A DNA stretch of 64,000 nt from positions 1 to 64,000 of the forward strand of contig JABXIS010000049.1 in NCBI GenBank assembly GCA_013372975.1, read 5' to 3'. The stretch is from Alphaproteobacteria bacterium. Lineage in GTDB: Bacteria; Pseudomonadota; Alphaproteobacteria; Sphingomonadales; Kordiimonadaceae. Positions 52,140 through 62,087 of the stretch are shown here, piece by piece. The translations under genes and the position numbers were made by a program. The notes under the pieces were generated by a model. That model was not told the DNA's origin. It was given only the letters and a program-made list of their open reading frames with translations, and searched no databases. The first letter of the stretch is position 1, and every line of letters starts with the position of its first letter.

Positions 52140-53659
52140 GCAATGATCAATCGGAAGCTGAAGAATTACGAGCGTCAACTTCTTTGGTTTTTGTTCCGTT
52201 GAAGATTCTGGGATTGGGGCTTGTGGCGCTCGCCATCTTCATGGTGGCCAACACGCAGGCCAAATTGCCAGCGGATGACGCGAAACACCTGAATCCCGCT
52301 GAGTATGATGTGGCGGGCGCCATGCAAATGGCCGAGCGGCTGGCGGGCGCCGTGCGGTTTGAAACCGTTTCCTACAACCTTGATAGGGCACCGGATGATA
52401 CGGCCTTCAAAGGCTTTCAGGATTATCTGGTGGATACCTACCCAGCGGCGCACACTGTGCTGGAACGCGAAGTCGTCTCAGACTATTCCCTGATGTATCG
52501 CTGGCCTGCCGCCCATGATGCCGACAAGAAACCCATTGCGCTTACGGCCCATATGGATGTTGTGCCAGTGCCGGAAACGGGCCTGAAGGATTGGCCGCAG
52601 CCGCCTTTCGCTGGCGTGATCGACGATGACGGTGTTCTGTGGGGCCGTGGCACCCTTGATGACAAAGGCATCCTGATCTCGATTATGGAAGCGGTGGAAC
52701 GTTTGGCCGAAAGCGGGTTTCAGCCTGACCGCGATATATATCTTATGTTTGGCCATGATGAAGAGCTTGGCGGCGACAGAGGCGCAGCTGTGATGGCCAA
52801 AATGCTGGCAGATCGCGGCGTGCAGCTTGCCTGGCTTATGGATGAAGGCTCAGCCATCGCCGCAGGGGTAATCCCCGGCGTGGAAAGCCCTGTGGCGCTG
52901 ATCAGCCTTGGTGAGAAAGGGTCGGTCACGCTCAAGTTTTCGGCAACTGACGACGGTGGGCATTCCAGCGCGCCCAAACCCTATACGGCGGCCAGCCTTG
53001 CGGCCAAGGCCGGTTCAGCCCAGATGGAACACCAGTTCCCGCTGGTGCTGGATGAGCATCTGGAAGCTTTCCTGATGGCGGTGGCGCCAGAGCAACCTTT
53101 TCTCAATCGCTTCATGATCGCCAATCTGTGGGCCACACGCGGCTTGATGGCAGAAGAACTGGCAAAAAGCCCGACCGTGGCGGCCTTCATGCACACAACA
53201 ACCGCTTTCACGATGATGAAATCGGGCGTAAAGACCAACATTCTGCCCCAGTATGGTGAAGCCGTGGTGAATTACCGTATTCATCCGCGCGATACGGTGG
53301 CGGGCGTGTTTGCGCGGGCGCAAGAGATCACGGCGAATGATCGGGTCACCGTGGAGAAAATGGGCGAGGGCCGAGAGGCCTCCAGCCTGTCTGACCCGGA
53401 GGGCGAAGGATACCATGCGATCACCGCTGCCATAAAAGCCGAGTTTGGCGATATCCCGATCGCGCCCACGTTTACGGTGCAGGGCACTGATGCGCGCCAC
53501 TATGATGGCGTGGCTGATGGGGTGTACCGTTTCATGCCGCTGGTGGTGGGCCCTGATACGCTGAAGCAAATTCACGGAACGGCGGAGCATATAACCATCG
53601 AAGCGCTGGCCCGGCAGGTGAGCTTCTTTGAAGTGCTTATCAGGAGGGCGGCGAAGTGA
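52136..53659 (+). CDS. M20-family peptidase (carboxypeptidase/PM20D1-like)
   Basis: A 507-residue zinc peptidase with one N-terminal membrane anchor (LGLGLVALAIFMVAN). Metal ligands lie in AHMDVVPVP, GRGTLDDKG, GHDEELGG and, near the end, IHGTAEHI. The dimerisation domain lies between. A TTG at 52136 is used: AAGGAG is eight bases upstream and it overlaps the nth stop; a longer frame from 52094 has no such support. Its stop overlaps the next gene's GTG. Confidence 0.9.
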   Translation: MSNDQSEAEELRASTSLVFVPLKILGLGLVALAIFMVANTQAKLPADDAKHLNPAEYDVAGAMQMAERLAGAVRFETVSYNLDRAPDDTAFKGFQDYLVDTYPAAHTVLEREVVSDYSLMYRWPAAHDADKKPIALTAHMDVVPVPETGLKDWPQPPFAGVIDDDGVLWGRGTLDDKGILISIMEAVERLAESGFQPDRDIYLMFGHDEELGGDRGAAVMAKMLADRGVQLAWLMDEGSAIAAGVIPGVESPVALISLGEKGSVTLKFSATDDGGHSSAPKPYTAASLAAKAGSAQMEHQFPLVLDEHLEAFLMAVAPEQPFLNRFMIANLWATRGLMAEELAKSPTVAAFMHTTTAFTMMKSGVKTNILPQYGEAVVNYRIHPRDTVAGVFARAQEITANDRVTVEKMGEGREASSLSDPEGEGYHAITAAIKAEFGDIPIAPTFTVQGTDARHYDGVADGVYRFMPLVVGPDTLKQIHGTAEHITIEALARQVSFFEVLIRRAAK

Positions 53660-54414
53660 AACGCGAAGATTTAGATTATAATGCTGCCGAGTTTGCACCT
53701 GAAGAGGACAACGTTTTTGGCCGGATTGCGGGTAGATATGATCGTTTGTGTGACATCTTCAGTTTCGGCATTCACAGGCAATGGAAGTCAAAAATGGCTC
53801 GCGCAATGGCACGGGAGCAGGCCAGTTTTATTTTGGATGTTGCTAGTGGAACAGGTGACATCCCGCTTAGATATCTCAGGCAAAAAAAACGAAACCCTGA
53901 CGCTCGCCTTTTGGTCTCAGATATTTGCCCAGAGATGTTGGAGGTCGCGCAAGGGAAACTAGAAGGCAAGGACGATGGGCTTCGGTTCAAAGTGTTAAAC
54001 GCCTACGATATGGCCTCGATAGAAGACAATTCTGTAGACCTCTACTCAATATCTTTTGCGATGAAGATTTGTGACCGGGAATTGGTTCTGAAGGAAGCTT
54101 TTCGCGTGTTGAAGCCCGGAGGTACTTTTTTCTGCTTGGAAGCTTCTCAAATTCCGATCCGATTTATCCATAATGCCTATTTGGCCTATATGGACTGGTG
54201 TATGCCAATTATCGGAAGGTTAGCGGCAGAAGGGGATGCGAGTGCATATCAGTACCTTTTGAAAGGGGTTCACGATTTCCCAAACCAGCGGGAATTGGCC
54301 GAGGAAATTCGAAGATATGGATTTATGGACGTCAGTTTTGAGAGTCTGACATTTGGTATTACTGCGTTACACCGCGCTGTGAAGCCACCTTTTGCGGGTG
54401 TTGGCACTCCATAA
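53656..54414 (+). CDS. Class I SAM methyltransferase, UbiE-like
   Basis: A 252-residue methyltransferase. DVASGTGDIPLRYL (motif I), NAYDMASIEDNSVDL and SISFAMKICDRELVLKEA match the UbiE/MenG pattern, though the usual FGIRN segment is changed. GTG overlaps the previous TGA. It is AT-richer than its neighbours (by hand, 27 of 60 G/C at 53881-53940 against 34 of 60 at 53401-53460), suggesting separate origin, and runs 56 bases into the convergent GNAT gene. It may be a true UbiE or a paralogue; no ubiquinone genes are adjacent. Confidence 0.8.
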   Translation: MKREDLDYNAAEFAPEEDNVFGRIAGRYDRLCDIFSFGIHRQWKSKMARAMAREQASFILDVASGTGDIPLRYLRQKKRNPDARLLVSDICPEMLEVAQGKLEGKDDGLRFKVLNAYDMASIEDNSVDLYSISFAMKICDRELVLKEAFRVLKPGGTFFCLEASQIPIRFIHNAYLAYMDWCMPIIGRLAAEGDASAYQYLLKGVHDFPNQRELAEEIRRYGFMDVSFESLTFGITALHRAVKPPFAGVGTP

Positions 54415-54847
54415 TCACCAGCCGTTCGCCGGGCACGGTTTTGAGGTCTTCTCCAACTTCCCGGAAACCCAATGTTTCATACACATGGCGTGCGCGGCTG
54501 TTGCGCTCGTAAACATCAAGCCAGATGACTTTTGCCTGATGCACCGTGAAGAAATATTCGAGCACCGCTTTCATGAAGGCTTTACCGATGCCGTCGCCGC
54601 GGCGTGCAACGATGATACGCCGCCATTCAACACGCCCCGGTTCGTTATCCAGCAGGATGGCATGGCCCAGCGGTGTGCCTTCGATATCTTCGGCGATCAG
54701 ATAGTGATAGTCGGGATCATCCATATTTGTGTGATGAGTTGGCGCGTCCCACGCATGCACCATGGTGTTGGCAGGGTCCATCTCCAGTGACCGTATAAAA
54801 AAAATGTCATCTTTTGTGGCCTTGCGGATGCGTGCGAAGCTGTGCAT
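54359..54847 (-). CDS. GNAT-family N-acetyltransferase
   Basis: A 162-residue acetyltransferase. The acetyl-CoA site is RRGDGIGKAF, with WLDVYERNSRARHVYETLGF as the usual final motif. It overlaps the convergent methyltransferase gene by 56 bases. The acceptor is unknown. Confidence 0.88.
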   Translation of the reverse strand: MHSFARIRKATKDDIFFIRSLEMDPANTMVHAWDAPTHHTNMDDPDYHYLIAEDIEGTPLGHAILLDNEPGRVEWRRIIVARRGDGIGKAFMKAVLEYFFTVHQAKVIWLDVYERNSRARHVYETLGFREVGEDLKTVPGERLVIMECQHPQKVASQRGVTQ

Positions 54848-54882
54848 ATCTGATATTCCCCATCAAGCACCGGAGGCCGAGT

Positions 54883-55290
54883 ATGTCAGATTTCACCCTG
54901 CACCCGCAACTGGCGAAAGACACGGTATTTGTGGCGAAACTTCCTCTCTGTCGTGTGCTTCTGATGCAGGACAGTACCTATCCGTGGGTGGTGCTGGTAC
55001 CGGAACGCGGCAATGTGCGCGAGATGCACCAACTTGATGAATCTGATCAACAGCAATTGATGCGTGAGATCACGATGGTAGCCGAGCGTCTGGAAGTATT
55101 GTTTGAAGCTGACAAAATGAATGTGGCGGCGCTGGGGAACATGGTGCCGCAGCTGCATGTTCATATCGTTGCGCGGTATCAAGACGATCCTGCCTGGCCT
55201 GGGCCCATCTGGGGTGTGGTGCCCGCGCAGCTTTATGGTCCTGCTGTTCTTGATGACATGGTTGAGAAGGTTGCGAGTGTCCTAACCTAA
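54883..55290 (+). CDS. HIT-domain hydrolase
   Basis: A 135-residue HIT protein. NMVPQLHVHIVARY carries the His triad region, with the central catalytic His in place and Gln where the first His usually is, as in the subfamily that precedes the AWPGP motif (here DDPAWPGPIWG). Such proteins hydrolyse nucleotide phosphates or phosphoramidates. CGGAGG is at 54871-54876. The longer frame from 54814 is in the opposite-strand GNAT gene. Confidence 0.9.
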   Translation: MSDFTLHPQLAKDTVFVAKLPLCRVLLMQDSTYPWVVLVPERGNVREMHQLDESDQQQLMREITMVAERLEVLFEADKMNVAALGNMVPQLHVHIVARYQDDPAWPGPIWGVVPAQLYGPAVLDDMVEKVASVLT

Positions 55291-55360
55291 ATAAACTCTA
55301 GTAAGAATCATGCACGCCTTTGGTGTATATGTCGATCTTCTCTCAAGGAAGGAGGAGACA

Positions 55361-55726
55361 ATGCGCCAGACAATTTCCATGCTTGCTGCATCTGCCCTTG
55401 TTTTTGCGACCACGGCTTGTGGCAATGGGGGTGAGACAAAAGAACCTCAGGTAGAACCAACCATACCATCGGCTGATTGTAACGAGTTCACTACGGGAAC
55501 AGTGAAGCTGAGTATCGTCGGCAACCCGAAAGACAGTTTTCGTATCATCATGAAATGTGGCGATACGGAAGTGACACGATGTACAGCGACTGTACCGGCC
55601 GGCGGGAACGCCGACACATGTACCAAGCAGGGTCCTGTGCCCAATGGTGGAAGGCTTAGCTGTACGGTAGGGCCAGGCAACGGTAATTCCGCGGCGGCCC
55701 GCGTAGTAGCCAGTGCCTGCGGTTGA
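55361..55726 (+). CDS. Small putative lipoprotein, unknown
   Basis: A 121-residue secreted protein with an N-terminal signal peptide (MRQTISMLAASALVFATTA) and a Cys at residue 20 that could be lipidated, although the -3 residue is Thr rather than Leu. Several other Cys residues (about six) suggest disulfides. A strong AAGGAAGGAGG ribosome site precedes ATG 55361. No family is recognised. Confidence 0.7.
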   Translation: MRQTISMLAASALVFATTACGNGGETKEPQVEPTIPSADCNEFTTGTVKLSIVGNPKDSFRIIMKCGDTEVTRCTATVPAGGNADTCTKQGPVPNGGRLSCTVGPGNGNSAAARVVASACG

Positions 55727-55746
55727 TGACATTGAGTAGTATAAGA

Positions 55747-55779
55747 AAGGCCGAGGCGGGGGCCTCGGCCTTCTTTTTC
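55747..55779. terminator. Terminator between the lipoprotein gene and purH
   Basis: AAGGCCGAGGC pairs with GCCTCGGCCTT around a short loop, followed by CTTTTTC on the plus strand. It lies between the convergent stop codons and could serve the lipoprotein gene and, by its A-rich left side, purH. Confidence 0.85.
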
Positions 55780-55796
55780 AGGATTGCGCAGTCACT

Positions 55797-57377
55797 TTAG
55801 TGGCGGAAGTGGCGCATACCGGTGAATACCATGGCGAGGCCTGCTTCGTCAGCGGCGGCGATCACTTCATCATCACGCATGCTGCCGCCTGGCTGGATTA
55901 CCGCTGTTGCACCGGCTTCCGCCGCCGCCAGCAAACCATCAGCAAACGGGAAGAAAGCATCAGACGCAACCACGCTGCCTTTCGCGAGGCTTTCAGCGTC
56001 ACCCGCCATTTCAGCGGCTTCACCGGCACGGATTGCAGCAATGCGGCTGCTGTCGCGGCGGTTCATCTGGCCAGCGCCAATGCCAACTGTCATGCCGTCG
56101 CGCACATAAACGATGGCGTTTGATTTCACATGTTTGCCAACCTGGAAGGCAAACAGCATGTCCTTGAGCTCCGCGTCTGTTGGCGTGCGTTTGGTCACAA
56201 CCTTCAGGTCATCCAGTGTAATTCTGCCGGTGTCGCGGTTTTGCACCAGATAGCCGCCCGCAACTGTTTTCACCATCTTGGCTGCTTGTACCGGGTCAGC
56301 AAGGCCGCCGGTTGTCAGGAGACGCAGGTTCTTTTTCGCGCCGATGATGGCCTTGGCTTCGTCTGTTACGTCAGGTGCGATGATCACTTCAGTGAAAACC
56401 TTGATGATCTCTTCCGCAGTTTGGGCGTCGACTGTGCCATTGAGGGCCACAATGCCACCAAAGGCGGAAACCGGGTCACATTTGAGGGCCTTTTCATAGG
56501 CTTCCTTGAGTGTTGCGCCTGTTGCCACACCACAAGGGTTGGCGTGTTTGATGATGGCTACTGTAGGTACTGCGGGGTCGAACTCGCTTACCAGTTCAAA
56601 TGCAGCATCTGTGTCATTGAGGTTGTTGTAGGACAGTTCCTTGCCCTGATGCTGCACCGCTGTTGCGATGCCAGGGCGATCTTCAGCGTTTTTGTAGAAA
56701 GCAGCAACCTGATGTGGGTTTTCGCCATAGCGGCATTCCTGAACCTTGGTGCCGGAGAAGGTCACGCGCTCGGCAAAGGTAACGCCGTTCTGTTCCGCAT
56801 ACCATTGGCTGATTGCAGTGTCATAGGCGGCAGTGCGGGCATAAGCCTTAGCGGCAAGTTTCTTCCGCATTTCGTGGGTGGTGCCGCCTTCGCCCTTGAT
56901 CTGCTCGATGATCTCGGCGTAATCAGAAGGGTCGGTCACGATCGTCACAAACGCATGGTTTTTGGCGGCAGAACGCACCATGGCAGGGCCACCGATATCG
57001 ATATTTTCGATGCATGTATCAAAGTCGGCACCCGACGCAACAGTTGCTTCAAATGGATAGAGGTTCACGGCAACGAGGTCTATGCCGCCAATTTCGTGTT
57101 CTTCCATTGCCTTCACATGTTCGGCATTGTCGCGCAGCGCAAGGAAGCCGCCGTGGATTTTCGGGTGCAACGTTTTCACGCGGCCGTCCATCATTTCGGG
57201 GAAGCCGGTGTGATCGGCTACTTCTTTAACCGGAATTCCGGCGTCGCGTATTACTTTGGCGGAACCGCCTGTTGAAAGGATTTCAACGCCATTGTCAGCG
57301 AGCGCCTTCGCAAGATCAACCAGCCCTGTTTTGTCGGAAACCGACAGGAGCGCGCGTTTGATGGTGACTTTGTCCAT
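55797..57377 (-). CDS. purH: Bifunctional AICAR transformylase/IMP cyclohydrolase
   Basis: A 526-residue enzyme of purine synthesis. The N-terminal IMP cyclohydrolase domain opens with [18 protein letters not shown] and [10 protein letters not shown]; the C-terminal AICAR transformylase includes [11 protein letters not shown] (active-site Lys/His) and ends in GMRHFRH. It performs the last two steps to IMP. Neighbours are the heparinase-like, rpe and rsmB genes on the same strand, an order found in other alphaproteobacteria. Confidence 0.96.
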   Translation of the reverse strand: MDKVTIKRALLSVSDKTGLVDLAKALADNGVEILSTGGSAKVIRDAGIPVKEVADHTGFPEMMDGRVKTLHPKIHGGFLALRDNAEHVKAMEEHEIGGIDLVAVNLYPFEATVASGADFDTCIENIDIGGPAMVRSAAKNHAFVTIVTDPSDYAEIIEQIKGEGGTTHEMRKKLAAKAYARTAAYDTAISQWYAEQNGVTFAERVTFSGTKVQECRYGENPHQVAAFYKNAEDRPGIATAVQHQGKELSYNNLNDTDAAFELVSEFDPAVPTVAIIKHANPCGVATGATLKEAYEKALKCDPVSAFGGIVALNGTVDAQTAEEIIKVFTEVIIAPDVTDEAKAIIGAKKNLRLLTTGGLADPVQAAKMVKTVAGGYLVQNRDTGRITLDDLKVVTKRTPTDAELKDMLFAFQVGKHVKSNAIVYVRDGMTVGIGAGQMNRRDSSRIAAIRAGEAAEMAGDAESLAKGSVVASDAFFPFADGLLAAAEAGATAVIQPGGSMRDDEVIAAADEAGLAMVFTGMRHFRH

Positions 57378-57431
57378 AATATATCAGCCTTTATTACCAA
57401 GCTTCGCACACCCGCAACCCAACAGCAGATG

Positions 57432-59171
57432 TCAGAAGCTCATTTCACTCAGAACCCAACTTGCAGTGGGTGGTTCGGTCCCCTCCCATGCCAGGCGCAC
57501 TACAATCTGGCGCGTTGGCACTGGATGATCTGGTTTGCTGAGATAGAGGCTATCCTCAATCTCGGCGTCACCACCATCCACATCAAAAATCCATGTTTTT
57601 CCGCCCCTTGTCTCAAGGGTGATGCGGCCATCAGAAGCCTTCAACGCGTTTACGGTAGGGTGCAGATGAAAGCGCAGCACAATATCCTTACCGGCCAGTT
57701 TCTTCAGCTTTGGTCCGAAAAGCGTATCGGTACCCTTCAGCTTGAGCCCATCATCGTAGAGCTGCATAGTGCGTTCGTGTTTCGCACCAAAACGCTTCAA
57801 ATAGCCATTGTGCGTGTGGCGCACCAGCATGCCATCTTCGGTTTTTTCCCGGATGGTCAACGTCTCGGAAACACCGGCACCAAGCCTGCCACTTTCAAGC
57901 AGGCGGCTTGAATTGCGATCAGCGACCACAAGTGTGGAATGCGCAGCTGTGGTGCGTGCAAGAGTATGCAGTTCCGGGAAGGGGCCGCGGCGAGAGGCAG
58001 GACCCACATTCACGATCAGTCGTTCCTGCCCCACGGAAAACTCAAAACCCGCAGTGCCGGCATGTGCCCTTGCGCTATAGGCGGTCGCAGGTGGTGTGCC
58101 GGCATCCATGATCAGCAAGGATTTTCCTGCGGCTACGCGCTGAAAACCGCTGTGCGCCATATTTTCGATGGCCTTACCCTTGGCTTCCGAGGCCGCGAGA
58201 ATGGCGTTAGAGCCATGACCGCCTTCTGCTGATGTGCCGCAGAATCCTGCGAAGTTGCCGTCACCATGGCGCATGGCGCGAACGAATGGGCCGATGCGAT
58301 CGAGCGTGGTTTGCACCCAGCCAGGCAAGTCTTCGCCGCGATCGGTGTAGGCGTCCCGCACCAGCACAAGCAGTTGCATGGTGCGGATGGCGTCAGAGGT
58401 ATTGCGGCTTGCAGGGCCGCCATCCGGGCGAATGAACCCGGCTAGCACACGCTCCAGCGCCCGCGACCCGCGCACCAGAAAATGATTTCCTGCGGGCAGC
58501 AGTAGCCCGGCCAGTGTCAGGGCAGTCGCGGTATATACCCGCGGTAGTCCCTCATCTGTGTCATTCAATACGCGGGACAGGTGCCGGCACTGTTTGGCAA
58601 TTGAGGTCAGTACTTTCGAACGGTAGACCAGATCGGGTGAGGACAAAATAAGCGGGGCATGCGTAAACCAGTTTATTATCCTGCGCGCCAGCGTTTCCGC
58701 ACTCCAAACGTTTGCAAACCAATCTTCCCCCAATGGTAACCACCATTTGAGGATCGTTTCAGCAGCATCGCGGGCCTTTACCTGGTCGCTAACCTGTGCA
58801 AGATCCTGCAGCCAGTGGAAACTATGGGCATACCGATAATAGGCAGGGGAAGCGTCTTCTACCTTGATCCAGAAATCTTCACCGAGCGCAATTTGTTCGC
58901 CGTCATGTAAAAGATCACCACCAAAGATGGCTGAGCCCAGGGTGGCACTGCCGGGTGCCGGATCGTCAGGGCTGCCCAGTAGTTGAACAGGGTGCCGTCC
59001 GCCAAGACGGTAGGGATATAGCGGCGAAGCATACCCCCATTCTCGGATATGCCGGCCTATTTTCCGAAAGAAGCGGCCAAGCGCATGGCTTTTTTGATCG
59101 CGCCGAAGCGTTGAGCGCGACGTTGGCGCTTTCGCTGAATATTCGGCAATTTGATCAAAGGCCGCGTTCAT
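57432..59171 (-). CDS. Heparinase II/III-family protein (rsmB-rpe-purH block)
   Basis: A 579-residue protein with an alpha/alpha barrel in the first half (residues to about 320, AGLLLPAGNHFLVRG) and a beta-sandwich in the second (GYLKRFGAKHERTMQLYDDG, FHLHPTVNALK). Unlike the locus copy at 25756-27399 it is in a purine/housekeeping operon. This family member is often found between purH and rpe in alphaproteobacteria; no lyase activity is established for it that I know. Its downstream purH begins 55 bases away. Confidence 0.9.
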   Translation of the reverse strand: MNAAFDQIAEYSAKAPTSRSTLRRDQKSHALGRFFRKIGRHIREWGYASPLYPYRLGGRHPVQLLGSPDDPAPGSATLGSAIFGGDLLHDGEQIALGEDFWIKVEDASPAYYRYAHSFHWLQDLAQVSDQVKARDAAETILKWWLPLGEDWFANVWSAETLARRIINWFTHAPLILSSPDLVYRSKVLTSIAKQCRHLSRVLNDTDEGLPRVYTATALTLAGLLLPAGNHFLVRGSRALERVLAGFIRPDGGPASRNTSDAIRTMQLLVLVRDAYTDRGEDLPGWVQTTLDRIGPFVRAMRHGDGNFAGFCGTSAEGGHGSNAILAASEAKGKAIENMAHSGFQRVAAGKSLLIMDAGTPPATAYSARAHAGTAGFEFSVGQERLIVNVGPASRRGPFPELHTLARTTAAHSTLVVADRNSSRLLESGRLGAGVSETLTIREKTEDGMLVRHTHNGYLKRFGAKHERTMQLYDDGLKLKGTDTLFGPKLKKLAGKDIVLRFHLHPTVNALKASDGRITLETRGGKTWIFDVDGGDAEIEDSLYLSKPDHPVPTRQIVVRLAWEGTEPPTASWVLSEMSF

Positions 59172-59198
59172 CGCCGCCTGCTCCCTTGTTTGTCAGTT

Positions 59199-59861
59199 CT
59201 AGGCGCTTTTGAGTGCGGCAATGTTTTCGGCGTATTTTTCCGGGCCGCCCTTGAATGTGGCGCTACCGGCAACCAGCAAGTCGGCGCCGGCATCCACCAC
59301 CTGTCGGATGGTTTCCTTGTTCACGCCGCCATCAACCTCAAGGTCAATATCAAGGCCAAGGGCATCGATGCGTTTGCGAATGGCTTCGATTTTTCTGAGT
59401 TGGCTTGAGATAAAGCTTTGGCCACCAAAACCTGGATTGACGGACATCACCAGGATCAAATCCAAATCTTCGTAAAGATAGTCGATCGTGCTTTCGGGCG
59501 TTGCCGGGTTCAGCGAGACGCCTGCCTTTACACCCAATCCGCGGATTGCCTGCAAGGTACGATGTGTGTGGGGGCCTGCCTCGATATGGGCCGTGATGAT
59601 ATCTGCGCCTGCTTGTGCGAAGGCTTCGATATAGGGGTCAACCGGCTCGATCATCAGGTGCACATCAAAAGGTTTTTCCGTGTGCGGACGCAGCGATTTC
59701 ACGACATCAGGGCCGATCGTGATGTTGGGCACAAAGTGGCCATCCATCACATCGATATGAATCATGTCGGCGCCTGCAGCGTCGACGGCTCTGACTTCTT
59801 CACCCAGCTTGCTGAAATCAGCAGACAGGATGGACGGGGCTATTCTGATGGGCTTTTTCAT
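59199..59861 (-). CDS. rpe: Ribulose-phosphate 3-epimerase
   Basis: A 220-residue TIM barrel. [17 protein letters not shown] starts it, followed by [26 protein letters not shown] and VDGGVN, all typical metal and phosphate motifs. It interconverts ribulose and xylulose 5-phosphate. It lies between rsmB and the heparinase-like gene. Confidence 0.96.
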   Translation of the reverse strand: MKKPIRIAPSILSADFSKLGEEVRAVDAAGADMIHIDVMDGHFVPNITIGPDVVKSLRPHTEKPFDVHLMIEPVDPYIEAFAQAGADIITAHIEAGPHTHRTLQAIRGLGVKAGVSLNPATPESTIDYLYEDLDLILVMSVNPGFGGQSFISSQLRKIEAIRKRIDALGLDIDLEVDGGVNKETIRQVVDAGADLLVAGSATFKGGPEKYAENIAALKSA

Positions 59862-59931
59862 GGGGCTTCCATATCAGTTTGCCCCTTGCGCCGCAAGCGT
59901 CTCAATGCTCGCGAAATGGCCAAAAGGCGGC

Positions 59932-61251
59932 TTATTTAATCTTTTTCAATCGCGCGGCGAAAAATCCGTCCATGCCGCCCTCTTCTGCCAGCAATGAAGG
60001 CAGGCAAAGGAGGTCACCGTCTGCAGTAATCACCTCACTAATGCCGCCGATCTCGGCTGCCTCAACAGGTGATCGAGAGGCATCTGAGTGCCGTGTGAGG
60101 AAAGCGTCAATCTGCTCCCTGCCTTCCGAAGGTTCAAGCGAGCATACGCAATAAACCAGCGTTCCGCCAGCAGGCAATAGGCCAAAGGCATGATCGAGGA
60201 TGCGTGCCTGCAGAGCCGTCAGTTTGGCGACATCCTCGGGCGCTTTGGTCCAGATCACATCCGGGTTTCGCCTTAGGGTGCCTGTGGCAGAACAGGGTGC
60301 ATCCAGCAGGATAGCGTCTGCAGGCGTCTCGGGCGCACATTTGGCGGCGTCGGCCGTGACAACCGTCGCCTTGAGCTTGGTGCGCTCAAGGTTGGCCACA
60401 AGGCGTTTCAGGCGGTTCTTGTTGCGGTCAATGGCCGTCACAGTTGCACCCTGCGATGCCAGTTGCATGGTTTTCCCACCGGGAGCTGCACACATGTCCA
60501 GAATATGTTTGCCTGCAACATCGCCCAGAAGCATGACGGGTAGGCTTGCCGCCAGATCCTGCACCCACCAGATGCCGTCTTCATAACCAGGAAGCTGGGT
60601 TACATCTGTCAGGGTGCGCCTGAGCGTGCCGTTCGGCATAACGCGAGCATCCAGCTTTTCGGCCCACTCCTGTATGTTTTCGCCGGGATTCAGGCTGATA
60701 TCCAGCGCCGGGTTGGATTGAAGGCTGGCGGCAATTTTGCGCATGCCGTCCTGTCCATAGGCTGTGGTCCAGCTTTCGGCGATCCAGTTGGGCAGGTCCC
60801 TCTCGGGCGTATCATTGAGTATGGCCTGCAGTTTTTCCTGCTCGCGCGCAGCGCGCCTCAGTACAGCGTTTACGAGGCCCGCGAACCCACGTTCCTTGCC
60901 GGGCAGGTTTTTCACCAGCGTCACGGTTTCATTCACTGCGGCATGGTCGGCGGTGCGCATCAACAGGATTTGTGCGAGTCCTGTAACAAGGGCGGCTTCG
61001 GTCCAGGTGGCATTGCGGGGAAGGCCGCGCTCCAGAAGGGAAGCAAGAAGCGCCTTCAGGCCACCCAGACGTCTGAGCGTAAGCATCACTAGATTCATGA
61101 CAAAAGCCCGATCGCGCGCACCCAGCCCGGCTTCCTTGGTGATATCGTCCAGCGCGATATCGAAAGGCCGGTTTTTCAATGTAACCGCCATCAGAATACG
61201 GATAGCTGCTTCACGAGCCTTCAGGCCCGAATGTGTCTCTTGTGTGCTCAT
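59932..61251 (-). CDS. rsmB: 16S rRNA (cytosine-967-C5)-methyltransferase
   Basis: A 439-residue enzyme with an N-terminal NusB-like domain (AREAAIRILMAV) and a SAM methyltransferase core: DMCAAPGGKTMQLA (motif I), LDAPCSATGTLRRNPD (Cys) and VYCVCSLEPSEG (catalytic Cys). It methylates C5 of C967 in 16S rRNA. ATG 61251 is used, since the longer frame from 61323 is poorly coded. It is the first gene of the rsmB-rpe-heparinase-purH run. Confidence 0.93.
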   Translation of the reverse strand: MSTQETHSGLKAREAAIRILMAVTLKNRPFDIALDDITKEAGLGARDRAFVMNLVMLTLRRLGGLKALLASLLERGLPRNATWTEAALVTGLAQILLMRTADHAAVNETVTLVKNLPGKERGFAGLVNAVLRRAAREQEKLQAILNDTPERDLPNWIAESWTTAYGQDGMRKIAASLQSNPALDISLNPGENIQEWAEKLDARVMPNGTLRRTLTDVTQLPGYEDGIWWVQDLAASLPVMLLGDVAGKHILDMCAAPGGKTMQLASQGATVTAIDRNKNRLKRLVANLERTKLKATVVTADAAKCAPETPADAILLDAPCSATGTLRRNPDVIWTKAPEDVAKLTALQARILDHAFGLLPAGGTLVYCVCSLEPSEGREQIDAFLTRHSDASRSPVEAAEIGGISEVITADGDLLCLPSLLAEEGGMDGFFAARLKKIK

Positions 61252-61367
61252 GTCGCTACATAGCCTTGATACCGCCCAAAAGGAAAGCGAAAAGCCAAAC
61301 CAAGGATGCGCTTGCGCGTGCACGCCATGCCGCCTACTAAGGATAGAAAGACGGGGAGGATTTCATC

Positions 61368-62087
61368 ATGCAGGAAACAGTGACCATTGGCGCACGCTTT
61401 AAGGGGCCGCCAAACAGCGGCAACGGTGGCTATTGTTGTGGCGTGATGGCCAAACATCTGGATGGTCCTATTGAAGCCAGCCTCAAGGTGCCACCGCCCC
61501 TGGATACGGCCCTTGATCTGGTGCGTTCACCCGATGGAATCGAGATGCGGCATGGCGACAAGCTTGTGGGTGTTGCACGGAAAGTTGTCCTTGATCTTGA
61601 CGTACCCGCCCTTCCGAACCCGTTGAGGTTGGGCGGTGATCCGGTTGATGCGCCGGGCAGGCCCAAGAAGTTCACACCATTTGGCACCTGTTTTGTTTGT
61701 GGGCACGACCGCACCCATCCTGATGGTCTGTGCATTCATTCGAAGCTGGTTGAAGGCCATGACGGCATGGTGGCAAGCCATTGGAGGCTGGATGCAGGCT
61801 ATGCGAATGATGATGGCAATGTTGGTGCTGAATTCATCTGGTCGGCGCTGGATTGCCCCGGCTATTTTGCCTGCGCGCCTGGCGAGGCGGCTTTGCTCGG
61901 GCGGTTGACTGCGGAAATCATGGCGCCCCTTAAGGCAGAAGGTGAGGCGACTGTGATCGGTTGGGATCTTGGCGCTTCGGGACGAAAGCGTCGCTGTGGT
62001 ACTGCAATATATGATGCCCGCGGTACCCTTGTAGCGAAAGCCGAGGGGCTTTGGATTGTTGTCGACCCGGAGATGATTAAACCATGA
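61368..62087 (+). CDS. Hotdog-fold-like protein of unknown function
   Basis: A 239-residue protein opening with RFKGPPNSGNGGYCCG and later FTPFGTCFVCGHDR and WSALDCPGYFA. These motifs are shared by a conserved family of thioesterase-like double-hotdog proteins. No metal site is clear, but six cysteines are present. It starts 44 bases after an 'AGACGGGGAGGA' ribosome site region and its stop overlaps ampG's ATG, so it is expressed with ampG. Role unknown. Confidence 0.75.
   Translation: MQETVTIGARFKGPPNSGNGGYCCGVMAKHLDGPIEASLKVPPPLDTALDLVRSPDGIEMRHGDKLVGVARKVVLDLDVPALPNPLRLGGDPVDAPGRPKKFTPFGTCFVCGHDRTHPDGLCIHSKLVEGHDGMVASHWRLDAGYANDDGNVGAEFIWSALDCPGYFACAPGEAALLGRLTAEIMAPLKAEGEATVIGWDLGASGRKRRCGTAIYDARGTLVAKAEGLWIVVDPEMIKP

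Noticed and set aside
54883-55290. Loss of a catalytic His in the HIT protein
   Set aside because: Aligned properly, the central His and the third His are kept; Gln in the first position is normal for this subfamily.
57432-59171. Second heparinase-like gene as part of the polysaccharide locus
   Set aside because: It lies in the rsmB-rpe-purH block, more than 20 kb from the locus, an order seen in other alphaproteobacteria.
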